Notes: generated by a model from the letters alone, not told the origin. Counted from the stretch's first letter, positions 1 through 5,595 are shown. The stretch is 5,632 nt of DNA from Lachnospiraceae bacterium (GCA_017404585.1 JAFRCB010000004.1:1-5632), one strand, 5' to 3'. Numbers and translations are program-made.

Positions 1-383
1 ATACCGGGCAGGGTGTACTCAGCCCCGATGGCAGCTGCGGCTCCACAGAAGCTCGAGACACCGGGCGTTTCGTCGCAGCAAATGCCGGCTTCCGCCAGCA
101 GGTCCATCTGCTCGCGGATAGCCCCGTAAAGACATGGGTCTCCGGTGTGGAGCCGGACAGTTGTCTGCCCTCTTTCCTCAGCCTCCCTGATCCGGTCAAT
201 GACTTCCTCCAGCGTCATCTCCGCGCTGTTATATATGCTCGCGCCATCTCTGACGAGACCGAGCAAAGCGGGGTTCACAAGACTTCCCGCATAAATGACA
301 ACATCCGCTTTTTTGAGGAGCTCTGCGCCCCTTATAGTGATAAGGTCCGGGGCGCCCGGCCCCGCACCGACAAAATGTACCAT
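1..383 (-). CDS. cbiF: Cobalt-precorrin-4 C11-methyltransferase (CbiF/CobM), N-terminal half, runs off the window
   Basis: The enzyme transfers a methyl group from S-adenosylmethionine to C11 of cobalt-precorrin-4 in the anaerobic cobalamin pathway; it is cytosolic. The 127 residues present start MVHFVGAGPGAPDLITIRG, the glycine-rich first motif of the tetrapyrrole methylase family. They continue through a YAGSLVNP segment (31-38), the HTGDP motif (79-83) followed by LYGAIREQM, and PGVSSFCGAAAAIGAEYTLPG-type sequence at the cut edge. This pattern fits CbiF/CobM better than other methylases of the family. About half of the usual ~250 residues is present, and the gene is open at position 1. The ATG at 383-381 is supported by GGAG at 393-390, six bases upstream, and by alignment of the first motif to the N-terminus. 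It lies 83 bp downstream of cbiD on the same strand, with no terminator seen between, so cotranscription is likely. Confidence 0.95.
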   Translation of the reverse strand, partial: MVHFVGAGPGAPDLITIRGAELLKKADVVIYAGSLVNPALLGLVRDGASIYNSAEMTLEEVIDRIREAEERGQTTVRLHTGDPCLYGAIREQMDLLAEAGICCDETPGVSSFCGAAAAIGAEYTLPG

Positions 384-466
384 ACTATTCTCCGACCTTT
401 TTACATTCAAGGCTCACCCTGATTAGAAATCCGGGGCACGCTGCGATTCGAACTGACCTCGTGAAA

Positions 467-1717
467 TCACAATCTCCATTCATCAATGATCTTCCCGGCA
501 TCCTGCGTCTCCCCGATAAAACCATATACATTGGAAAAGATGACCGCCCCGACTCTGTACTGACCCTGTGCGCGGTAATTCAAATGTTCCGAGACCGCAG
601 TGATAATCGACTCCGTCGTCTCCTCAAAGAGTCCGCTATTTTTCAGGATCTCTATACATGCGTCCGTCGTCGCTGCCCTCATAAGTTCACGGCAGATCTC
701 TCTGTCTGCCCCGCATACCGCCGCGTGGGCAGTGATGATCTCCGTGCGGCAGTCAGCAATCCTGCTGTGCGTGTTCATGACGCCGCCCGCAAGCTTCACC
801 AGCTTTCCGATATGACCGACGATGAGAATGTCCTCAAAGCCTGCCGCTCCCGCCTCATCAAGCGCGTCGCCGATGAAGTTTGAGCAGGTCACGACCGGCA
901 CATTCAGTCTGTCTATCCCACTCTCCGCGGCCCAGCCGGTAATGTAAGCCATACCGTAATTACCGGGAGTCAGAATGAGTCTCCTTTGTCCCATTGCAGC
1001 TTTCTGCCTGATTTCCACAGCGATGGATGATTTTAAAGCCGAAAGACTCATGGGTTCTACGATCCCGCTCGTGCCGAGGATGGAGATACCACCCTCAATG
1101 CCGAGTCTCGGGTTGAACGTCTTCTCCGCGATTTTCCGCCCTTCCGGCGCGTAGACGGTGATTTCAATCGGACCTTCATAGCCGAGGGCATTGGCAGCGT
1201 CAGCAGCCGCCTCTCGGATCATCTTCCTCGGGACCGTATTGATTGCGGCTTCCCCGACCGGCTGATCAAGGCCGGGCAGGGTGACACGACCAATGCCGTC
1301 TCCGCCGACGATAGATATGCGGCCGGCTGCATTTGTACATCCGCCGATAACAGATATGTGACCGGCTGCATTTGCACTTGCGCCGATAACAGATATGCGG
1401 CCGGCTGCATTTGTACACTCTGCAGCATCCGTATCTGATATAGACGCGCGGGCATAAATCAGCATCCCGTCGGTCGCGTCTTTGTCATCGCCTGCGTCCT
1501 TGCGCACAGCGCAGGATGCAGCCCCGTCGCTGATCGAAATATCGAGGAGCGGCTCTGTGACCCGGATCCCCTTGGGGGTGACAAGGCAGGCTTCGGTCAC
1601 TTCCCTGCCTGTGAGGAGCATCCGGACCGCACCCTGGGCAGCCAGAGCGGCGCAGGTCCCGGTCGTGATCCCCATGCGCAGCTTCCTGCCTTCCGATACT
1701 ACATACTCATCAATCAT
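467..1717 (-). CDS. cbiD: Cobalt-precorrin-5B C1-methyltransferase CbiD, with an internal 13-residue repeat expansion
   Basis: CbiD methylates C1 of cobalt-precorrin-5B, giving cobalt-precorrin-6A, in anaerobic corrin ring synthesis. The 416-residue product shows the family landmarks in order: ITTGTCAAL (17-25), VRKDAGDD (71-78), GIGRVTLPGLDQPVGEAAIN (141-160), NPRLGIEGGISILGTSGIVEP (202-222), LTPGNYG (249-255), SNFIGDALDEAG (279-290) and GHIGKLVKLAGG (301-312). Most CbiD proteins that I know have about 360-380 residues. The excess is largely explained by three copies of a NAAGRISVIG-like unit at about residues 100-139, just before the conserved GDGIGRVT stretch. The reading frame is intact and every landmark outside the insert is present, so the enzyme is probably active. 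The ATG at 1717-1715 has AGGTGG at 1727-1722, a slightly tight spacing of four bases; the start fits because the TTGTC motif falls near residue 20 as usual. cbiF follows; a lipoprotein gene ends 116 bp upstream. Confidence 0.97.
   Translation of the reverse strand: MIDEYVVSEGRKLRMGITTGTCAALAAQGAVRMLLTGREVTEACLVTPKGIRVTEPLLDISISDGAASCAVRKDAGDDKDATDGMLIYARASISDTDAAECTNAAGRISVIGASANAAGHISVIGGCTNAAGRISIVGGDGIGRVTLPGLDQPVGEAAINTVPRKMIREAAADAANALGYEGPIEITVYAPEGRKIAEKTFNPRLGIEGGISILGTSGIVEPMSLSALKSSIAVEIRQKAAMGQRRLILTPGNYGMAYITGWAAESGIDRLNVPVVTCSNFIGDALDEAGAAGFEDILIVGHIGKLVKLAGGVMNTHSRIADCRTEIITAHAAVCGADREICRELMRAATTDACIEILKNSGLFEETTESIITAVSEHLNYRAQGQYRVGAVIFSNVYGFIGETQDAGKIIDEWRL
1303..1419 (-). 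repeat. In-frame tandem repeat, three 39-bp copies inside cbiD
   Basis: Copies lie at 1303-1341, 1342-1380 and 1381-1419 with no gap. All share a core reading ATAGATATG or ATAACAGATATG followed by CCGGCTGCATTTG on the plus strand, and differ at only a few bases each. The unit is 13 codons, so copy number can change without breaking cbiD. It encodes NAAGRISVIG / NAAGHISVIG / NAAGRISIVG with variable two- or three-residue joints (CT, ASA, GCT). The copy nearest GDGIGRVT probably corresponds to the native strand, the other two being extra; that assignment is inference. Confidence 0.93.
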
Positions 1718-1790
1718 GTGACCACCTGTATCATTCTCTCTCTTTGGCTGCGCGGATCAACCGACGTCTTTGAAATCTAATACGACTTAA

Positions 1791-1804
1791 TCACAAAAAT
1801 GTGA
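1791..1804. other. Short inverted repeat in the gap between the lipoprotein gene and cbiD
   Basis: TCACA and TGTGA flank an AAAA loop, giving a five-bp palindrome in the 116-bp gap 1718-1833. The order is the reverse of a CRP-type TGTGA-N6-TCACA site and no run of T follows the stem, so neither an operator of that type nor a strong terminator is supported. A weak sigma-A-like pair on the minus strand (GTCACA, 17 bp, TATTAG) overlaps it and could serve cbiD. No B12-box (GCCACTG) is seen in this gap, which is also too short for a complete cobalamin riboswitch. Confidence 0.25.
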
Positions 1805-1833
1805 CAGCTGTTTTCAAGCCGAAAAGACCAAAT

Positions 1834-3237
1834 TTATTCCGCGTCTGACACACCGATGATCCTGCCGTTATTGTCGAGCTCGTAGGTGATTCCGTCAATC
1901 TCCTGAGTCCCGTAATCGTTTCGGATGCCGTTGGAGAGATACGTCTTGTCGTCATAATTGTACTCAGCCAGGCGGCCGGCTTTGAACATGATACTCTTTC
2001 CGTCTCTGTTCACAGCAAGAATGCTGACATCTGCGGGAATGTTGGACGTGAGATCGCTCATGTTATACGTGATCGCGTAGAGGCCGTCGCCGCCCATGAC
2101 CCGGCGGTCATACCAGAACGTCGAGCCATATGTGGCTCCCTTTTTGACCTCGCGGATAACCTCATCATATGTGTTCGGCTTCTCCGTAAAGAGCATGCTC
2201 GTAGCTCCTGTCTGGACGATATGGTCGGCATCGAACTTTTTAAGATCCTCCGGGATATTCGTGTCATACCAACCGTAGCCATGGTGGGGCAAATGCAGAA
2301 TATCGACGTGGCCGACAAGATTGGCAACGGCCTTCTCATCGTAGCCGGGGTCTTTTCCCCTCGGTCCCGCGTTGGAGACGTCACCGCAAAGAAGTGCGGT
2401 GTGGCCGCCGGCGGTGACTTTGACGACGAGAGAGGCATCATTGGCATTCACCACCTTCTCTGTCAGATAGTCCTGCGAGTAGTTCAGGATATCCAGCTCT
2501 GCATCACCGAAAGTAATGTGCGGGCTTGCTGTATAGTGGTTGCCTGCCTTTCCGCGTCCTTTGACCCGCTGCCCGTTCATGATCTTTATAACCTCACTCG
2601 GGTCATCGGATTTCTTCTCTGTGCCGGCCTTGTCCAAAGCCTGAGCGCTGTCAGCGGCGGATTGATTGTCCTTCTTCGTCTCAGCTTTGCCGGGAAGATC
2701 GCTCTCATCCATCTCAGCGGTGCCGGAGAGATTGCTCTCATCCGACTCAGCCAGCCACGGGGTCTCGCTCGCACCCTCCTCGAAGGTGTCGACGACAATG
2801 AGGCCTTTCTCATCCGCGGTCTTCATCACATTGTCCCAGGACTCATCGTACCACTCTTCCGGCTCCGTGAGACAGTCTGCAGAGAATGGCATGAGGTAAA
2901 TGCGCTCCACATTATAATTCTGGACAAGATAATTCATTGCACCTATGTGATCGGCGTGCGCATGGGTCCCGATAATGAACTCCAGATTGTCTTTGGTCAC
3001 TCCCAGAGCCCTCATGGAATCCGTGATCTGCTCGCGCTGGTCCCAGTAGCCGCAATCAACGAGCCCGAAGCGGCCTGCGCTCTCGAGCAGTATGCAGTCC
3101 ATGGCGGCATTGTCCTTGCTGATGCATATAAAATGAATTTTTGTCGTGCATTCCGGGGCGACGGTAACCTGTTTACTCCCGCATGCGGTCGTGAGCATGA
3201 CGGCAAAGACTATTAAAAGGGATATAAATCGTTTCAT
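1834..3237 (-). CDS. Predicted lipoprotein with ComEC-like metallo-beta-lactamase domain
   Basis: A 467-residue metallo-hydrolase predicted to be anchored outside the membrane. The N-terminus (MKRFISLLIVFAVMLTTACGS) has a positive start, a hydrophobic core and a lipobox-like end at Cys19. The metallo-beta-lactamase fold is shown by DCG (61-63), the HAHADH metal motif (92-97), a CGD strand end (Asp286) and LPHHG (316-320). The last two resemble the hydrolase domain of the DNA-uptake protein ComEC rather than antibiotic-cleaving lactamases. Residues about 155-235 form a polar, acidic, low-complexity insert containing an 11-residue duplication. The tail (445-465) ends in QEIDGITYELDNNGRIIG, which resembles a single cell-wall-binding repeat. 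The substrate is unknown: nuclease, phosphodiesterase or another hydrolase are all possible. Start: ATG at 3237-3235 with AGAGG at 3250-3246, eight bases away. It stands alone, with cbiD 116 bp downstream. Fold confidence is high, function low. Confidence 0.88.
   Translation of the reverse strand: MKRFISLLIVFAVMLTTACGSKQVTVAPECTTKIHFICISKDNAAMDCILLESAGRFGLVDCGYWDQREQITDSMRALGVTKDNLEFIIGTHAHADHIGAMNYLVQNYNVERIYLMPFSADCLTEPEEWYDESWDNVMKTADEKGLIVVDTFEEGASETPWLAESDESNLSGTAEMDESDLPGKAETKKDNQSAADSAQALDKAGTEKKSDDPSEVIKIMNGQRVKGRGKAGNHYTASPHITFGDAELDILNYSQDYLTEKVVNANDASLVVKVTAGGHTALLCGDVSNAGPRGKDPGYDEKAVANLVGHVDILHLPHHGYGWYDTNIPEDLKKFDADHIVQTGATSMLFTEKPNTYDEVIREVKKGATYGSTFWYDRRVMGGDGLYAITYNMSDLTSNIPADVSILAVNRDGKSIMFKAGRLAEYNYDDKTYLSNGIRNDYGTQEIDGITYELDNNGRIIGVSDAE
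2684..2749 (-). repeat. In-frame tandem duplication, two 33-bp copies in the lipoprotein linker
   Basis: Copies at 2684-2716 and 2717-2749 share TTGCTCTCATCC/TCGCTCTCATCC-like sequence and a common GCxxTGCCGG beginning. They encode ESDESNLSGTA (residues 164-174) and EMDESDLPGKA (175-185). Eleven codons per unit keep the frame open. The position within a hydrophilic acidic insert suggests a flexible spacer tolerant of length change. Confidence 0.8.
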
Positions 3238-3347
3238 TGAAAATTCCTCTCTGATATTGGAACTCAGGATTACTGAATTCCACTCTCATAACTATCACTT
3301 TCTAAGAATACCACTTTTGACTGCACAAGTGAAGCTTACGTGAGTCT
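3238..3347 (-). promoter_or_regulatory. Likely promoter and leader region of the lipoprotein gene
   Basis: This 110-bp stretch separates the repeat array from the start at 3237 and should hold the promoter. The best pair I can see on the minus strand is TTCACT, 17 bp, TATTCT, each matching four of six consensus positions, so it is weak. A five-bp inverted repeat (CACTT at 3312-3316, AAGTG at 3327-3331) overlaps it. The only firm element is the ribosome binding site AGAGG at 3250-3246. Confidence 0.3.
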
Positions 3348-3709
3348 GATGAAACTCACTTTGGTCAAAGGCAGCTAGTTTGCCTCAGGGAGCAGGATTT
3401 TGCTGCTTCTGCCAGTGACCCGATGAAACTCACTTTGGCCAAAGGCAGCAAACATGCCGCAGGGAGCAGGATTTTGCTGCCTCTGCCAAGGACCCGATGA
3501 AACTCATTTTGGTCAAAGGCAGCAAACATGCCTCAGGGTGAGGATTTTGCTGCCTCTGCCAAGGACCCGATGAAACTCATTTTGGTCAAAGGCAGCAATC
3601 TCACCTCAGAAGCAGGATTTTGCTGCCTCTGCCAAGGACCCGATGAAACCGACCAAGACCAAAGGCAGCAAACATGCCGCAGGATGCAGGATCTTGCTGC
3701 CTCTGCCGG
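3348..3709. repeat. Non-coding tandem array, five 73-74 bp units each with a hairpin
   Basis: Units begin with GATGAAACTC or GATGAAACC at 3348, 3422, 3496, 3569 and 3642; the spacings are 74, 74, 73 and 73 bp and the fifth copy decays near 3709. Units 2 to 4 are nearly identical; 1 and 5 are more diverged. Inside each, GGCAGCAAA and TTTGCTGCC can pair (9 bp in units 2 and 3, 8 bp in 4 and 5, about 5 bp in 1) around a loop of about 20 bases. TTTGG and CCAAGG can close an outer stem in units 2 to 4. A period of 73-74 is not a multiple of three, which argues against coding. The spacers are not unique, so it is not CRISPR. The array lies after the hisB terminator and upstream of the lipoprotein gene. 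Confidence 0.92.
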
Positions 3710-3730
3710 AAATCTTAGCAGCTGTAAAGT

Positions 3731-3761
3731 CAAAAAAGAGGTTGTCGCACAAGCAACAACC
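3731..3761 (-). terminator. Rho-independent terminator of the hisJ-hisB unit
   Basis: On the minus strand GGTTGTTGC and GCGACAACC form a nine-bp stem with one G-U pair around a TTGT loop (3761 to 3740), followed at once by TCTTTTTTG. It begins 44 bp after the hisB stop codon in the right orientation. No T-run follows on the plus strand, so it acts in one direction only. Confidence 0.93.
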
Positions 3762-3805
3762 CCAAACTCAACATATTCATGGGCAGCAGACAGTCAGCCG
3801 AAAAA

Positions 3806-4396
3806 TCACAGGCTCCCCTTGGTCGACCAAACCTGGCCTCCCAGCCTCGGATCGTAGGAAGTCGCCTCGTCGAGGGCCTTGCCGAATGCCTTGAAGCAGG
3901 CCTCGGCGATGTGGTGATTATTCAGGCCGTCCAGCATTTTCACATGTAGATTCATGGCTGCCGAGTAGGACACCGCGTAGAAGAACTCCCGGACCATCTC
4001 CATGTCCATCGTTCCAAGGCGCGGAACAGTAAAGTCGACCTTATAATTCAGATACGGTCTGCCGGACAGATCAACAGCGCAGAGAACAAGAGTCTCATCC
4101 ATCGGAAGGATAAAGCTGCCGAAGCGGCGGATGCCCGCCTTATCGCCGGCCGCCTGCCTGATGGCCTCGCCGAGCACGATGCCGCAGTCTTCAATCGTGT
4201 GGTGGGAGTCCACAAAAGTGTCTCCGTCACAGGATAGTTCAAGATCGAACATTCCGTGTCTTGCAAATCCATTCAGCATATGGTCAAAGAACCCTATCCC
4301 CGTATCGATGTTGCAAATGCCGGTCCCGTCAAGATTGATGGTGACCCTGATATCAGTCTCTTTTGTCTTTCTCGCTACAGTTGCAATTCTTGCCAT
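3806..4396 (-). CDS. hisB: Imidazoleglycerol-phosphate dehydratase
   Basis: HisB dehydrates imidazole-glycerol phosphate to imidazole-acetol phosphate in histidine synthesis; it is a cytosolic metal-dependent enzyme. The 196-residue product is full length for the monofunctional type, without the N-terminal phosphatase domain of the enterobacterial fusion. The two related halves are visible, with metal-binding motifs DSHHTIED (63-70; His65, His66, Glu69) and NNHHIAE (159-165; His161, His162, Glu165). GIGFFDHML (33-41) and the conserved STKG ending (191-194) are also present. The ATG at 4396-4394 is preceded by AAAGG at 4409-4405 with eight bases between, and the product begins MARIATVARKTKET as in relatives. 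It follows hisJ by 83 bp on the same strand and is ended by the terminator at 3731-3761. HisC, which acts between the two enzymes, is not in the window. Confidence 0.98.
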   Translation of the reverse strand: MARIATVARKTKETDIRVTINLDGTGICNIDTGIGFFDHMLNGFARHGMFDLELSCDGDTFVDSHHTIEDCGIVLGEAIRQAAGDKAGIRRFGSFILPMDETLVLCAVDLSGRPYLNYKVDFTVPRLGTMDMEMVREFFYAVSYSAAMNLHVKMLDGLNNHHIAEACFKAFGKALDEATSYDPRLGGQVWSTKGSL

Positions 4397-4437
4397 GGGA
4401 ACCGCCTTTCTGCATCAGTTTCAATCAGCGCACTCAT

Positions 4438-4458
4438 CTCACGGTCTAAAATCGTGAG
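4438..4458 (-). other. Small intercistronic stem-loop between hisJ and hisB
   Basis: CTCACG (4438-4443) and CGTGAG (4453-4458) form a perfect six-bp stem with a nine-base loop in the 83-bp gap. No T-run follows on the minus strand, so termination is unlikely. It might affect mRNA stability or be chance. Confidence 0.35.
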
Positions 4459-4479
4459 GATCCTGCGTCAGAGATCAGA

Positions 4480-5304
4480 TCAAAGTGTGTCAAGGGCAAG
4501 CTGCTTCGTGTGAAGCTTTCCTGACCCCTCTTTTGTGAAGATATTGACGTGAGTAAATCCGCACTCGATGGCGGTCCTCACCGCAATGTCAAAACCGCCG
4601 TCCAGAAGCTCTCTCTGGTGTGCATCGGAGTTTATGAATATCTCGCCGCCGAACTCACGAAGATGGCGGAGAAGGAATCTGTTCGGATAAAGTTCTCTCT
4701 TCCGATTCCGGTTCACGGCACCGCAGTTGATCTCGAACGGGATGCCCTGCCGTACCAGATGTTCCATGGCTGTGAGAGCCGGAATCCAGTAGCGGGGTTC
4801 ATTTTCATCCAGAAAATGCATCTCATCGTTAAAGCGTGTCACGAGATCGAAGTGACCGATCAGATCACAATGTGTACGGTCATAGACCTGCGCTTCCAGT
4901 TCATAGTAATCTTTCGCGAGTTCGTAGTAATCTCCGCCGAAGAATCTATTTGCAAGATGCGCCATATATTCTTCTGTATTGTCGACTGACATCGGAATCT
5001 CAGACTGCACATCGAGGAAGTGGGTTGAGCCGATGAGATAGTCCGCACCGTCCGCGCAGTCCGGATCATACATATTGTCAAGTTCAACGCCGCAGAGGAT
5101 CTCTATTCTGTCGCTGTAGATATCTGCCAGCCTGCGGATCTCTGAAAAATACGCTTGAATGTCCATGTGGATGTCCGGATCCATGTGGCCGGAAAAGCCC
5201 AGCTGGGTAAAGCCCAGCGATATGGCCTGCCGCACCATCTCTTCCGCAGAGTTTTTACCGTCGCAGAATGTGGTGTGCGTGTGGAAATTGGCAAGTAATG
5301 GCAT
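4480..5304 (-). CDS. hisJ: Histidinol-phosphate phosphatase, PHP family (HisJ/HisK type)
   Basis: The enzyme removes phosphate from L-histidinol phosphate, the penultimate stage of histidine synthesis. It is the Gram-positive PHP-type enzyme, unrelated to the HAD-type phosphatase of enterobacteria. The 274 residues match the usual ~265-275. Metal ligands of the PHP fold appear in order: HTH (His8, His10), CDG (Asp15), SGH (His40), GVELD (Glu74), STH (His95), GHFD (His151) and SDAH (Asp227, His229), so the trinuclear metal site looks intact. The ATG at 5304-5302 has GAGG at 5313-5310 with five bases between, and the HTH motif falls at residue 8 as expected. It is the first gene of a two-gene unit with hisB 83 bp downstream; pairing with hisB supports histidinol phosphate as substrate over other PHP phosphoesterase roles. 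The likely promoter is at 5351-5379. Confidence 0.95.
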   Translation of the reverse strand: MPLLANFHTHTTFCDGKNSAEEMVRQAISLGFTQLGFSGHMDPDIHMDIQAYFSEIRRLADIYSDRIEILCGVELDNMYDPDCADGADYLIGSTHFLDVQSEIPMSVDNTEEYMAHLANRFFGGDYYELAKDYYELEAQVYDRTHCDLIGHFDLVTRFNDEMHFLDENEPRYWIPALTAMEHLVRQGIPFEINCGAVNRNRKRELYPNRFLLRHLREFGGEIFINSDAHQRELLDGGFDIAVRTAIECGFTHVNIFTKEGSGKLHTKQLALDTL

Positions 5305-5350
5305 ACTATCCTCACTTATAGAAATTATCGCGATACACTCACGCCTACCA

Positions 5351-5379
5351 ATCTTAACACGAATAATCCATGTCGTAAA
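5351..5379 (-). promoter_or_regulatory. Candidate sigma-A promoter for hisJ-hisB
   Basis: On the minus strand TTTACG (5379-5374) is followed after 17 bp by TAAGAT (5356-5351). Each matches four of six consensus bases, and TG lies one base before the -10, an extended -10 feature. Transcription would start near 5344, giving a leader of about 40 bases before the hisJ start. Within that leader is the perfect palindrome TATCGCGATA (5326-5335), a possible operator. Confidence 0.55.
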
Positions 5380-5394
5380 TCACATTTTTGCTGC

Positions 5395-5428
5395 AAACAA
5401 AAACTGTTGCGATACACCTGCAACAGTT
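5395..5428 (-). terminator. Terminator-like hairpin with no obvious gene to end
   Basis: On the minus strand AACTGTTGC and GCAACAGTT form a perfect nine-bp stem (5428 to 5402) around a nine-base loop, followed by TTTGTTT (5401-5395). That is intrinsic-terminator form for minus-strand transcription, although the stem has only four G-C pairs. The nearest upstream coding sequence points the other way, so it would end a short untranslated or leader transcript. It lies upstream of the proposed hisJ promoter. Confidence 0.6.
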
Positions 5429-5455
5429 CAGACATTCTGCGTGGAAATATTGCAT

Positions 5456-5507
5456 TCCGGCACAAATATCATCCTTTCTTAAATGATATAAATGCTTTGT
5501 TGCCGGA
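5456..5507. repeat. 52-bp imperfect inverted repeat in the divergent intergenic region
   Basis: TCCGGCA (5456-5462) pairs with TGCCGGA (5501-5507), CAAA with TTTG past a one-base bulge, and TATCAT (5467-5472) with ATGATA (5483-5488) across a one-sided seven-base internal loop. The apical loop is ten bases. It lies upstream of the plus-strand promoter, so if it acts as RNA it must be on the minus strand, just before the terminator-like hairpin at 5395-5428. It could instead be a protein-binding site or relic of a small element. No known riboswitch consensus is recognised. Confidence 0.6.
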
Positions 5508-5566
5508 TACGAACTGCATGAACAGCTTGCCTGAACTATTCATATCTTTCCGGGCTCAAGAAGCAT

Positions 5567-5595
5567 TTGGCATTTGCACTTAAGTGGTGTATACT
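5567..5595 (+). promoter_or_regulatory. Sigma-A promoter for the gene starting at 5628
   Basis: TTGGCA (5567-5572), a spacer of exactly 17 bp, and TATACT (5590-5595) each match five of six consensus bases. Transcription would begin near 5602, about 25 bases before the start codon. This is the strongest promoter in the window. Confidence 0.85.

Noticed and set aside
424..462. tRNA-like 3' half on the minus strand between cbiD and cbiF (GAGGTC, GTTCGAATC, GTGCCCCG).
   Set aside because: The T-arm stem does not pair beyond two of five positions, and no anticodon or D arm fits upstream, where cbiD coding sequence ends. It may be a chance match or decayed fragment.
461..883. Plus-strand open frame of 140 codons opposite cbiD.
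   Set aside because: It lies opposite conserved C-terminal CbiD sequence and shows no family features.
2221..3216. Long plus-strand open frame (331 codons) opposite the lipoprotein gene.
   Set aside because: No ribosome binding site, no recognisable domain, and the opposite strand has signal peptide, lipobox and hydrolase motifs; it is an antisense shadow.
3348..3709. CRISPR array.
   Set aside because: The whole 73-74 bp unit is repeated with no unique spacers, and no cas gene is nearby.
3528..3857. Plus-strand open frame through the 74-bp repeat array and into hisB.
   Set aside because: The repeat period of 73-74 changes frame at each unit, and the frame runs antisense into hisB; no ribosome binding site is seen.
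5456..5507. Terminal repeats of an insertion sequence or MITE.
   Set aside because: The element is only 52 bp, has no flanking target duplication that I can see, and no second copy in the window.
5395..5540. T-box leader upstream of the histidine genes.
   Set aside because: The conserved antiterminator T-box sequence (AGGGTGGNACCGCG type) is absent; only GGTG occurs in the hairpin loop.
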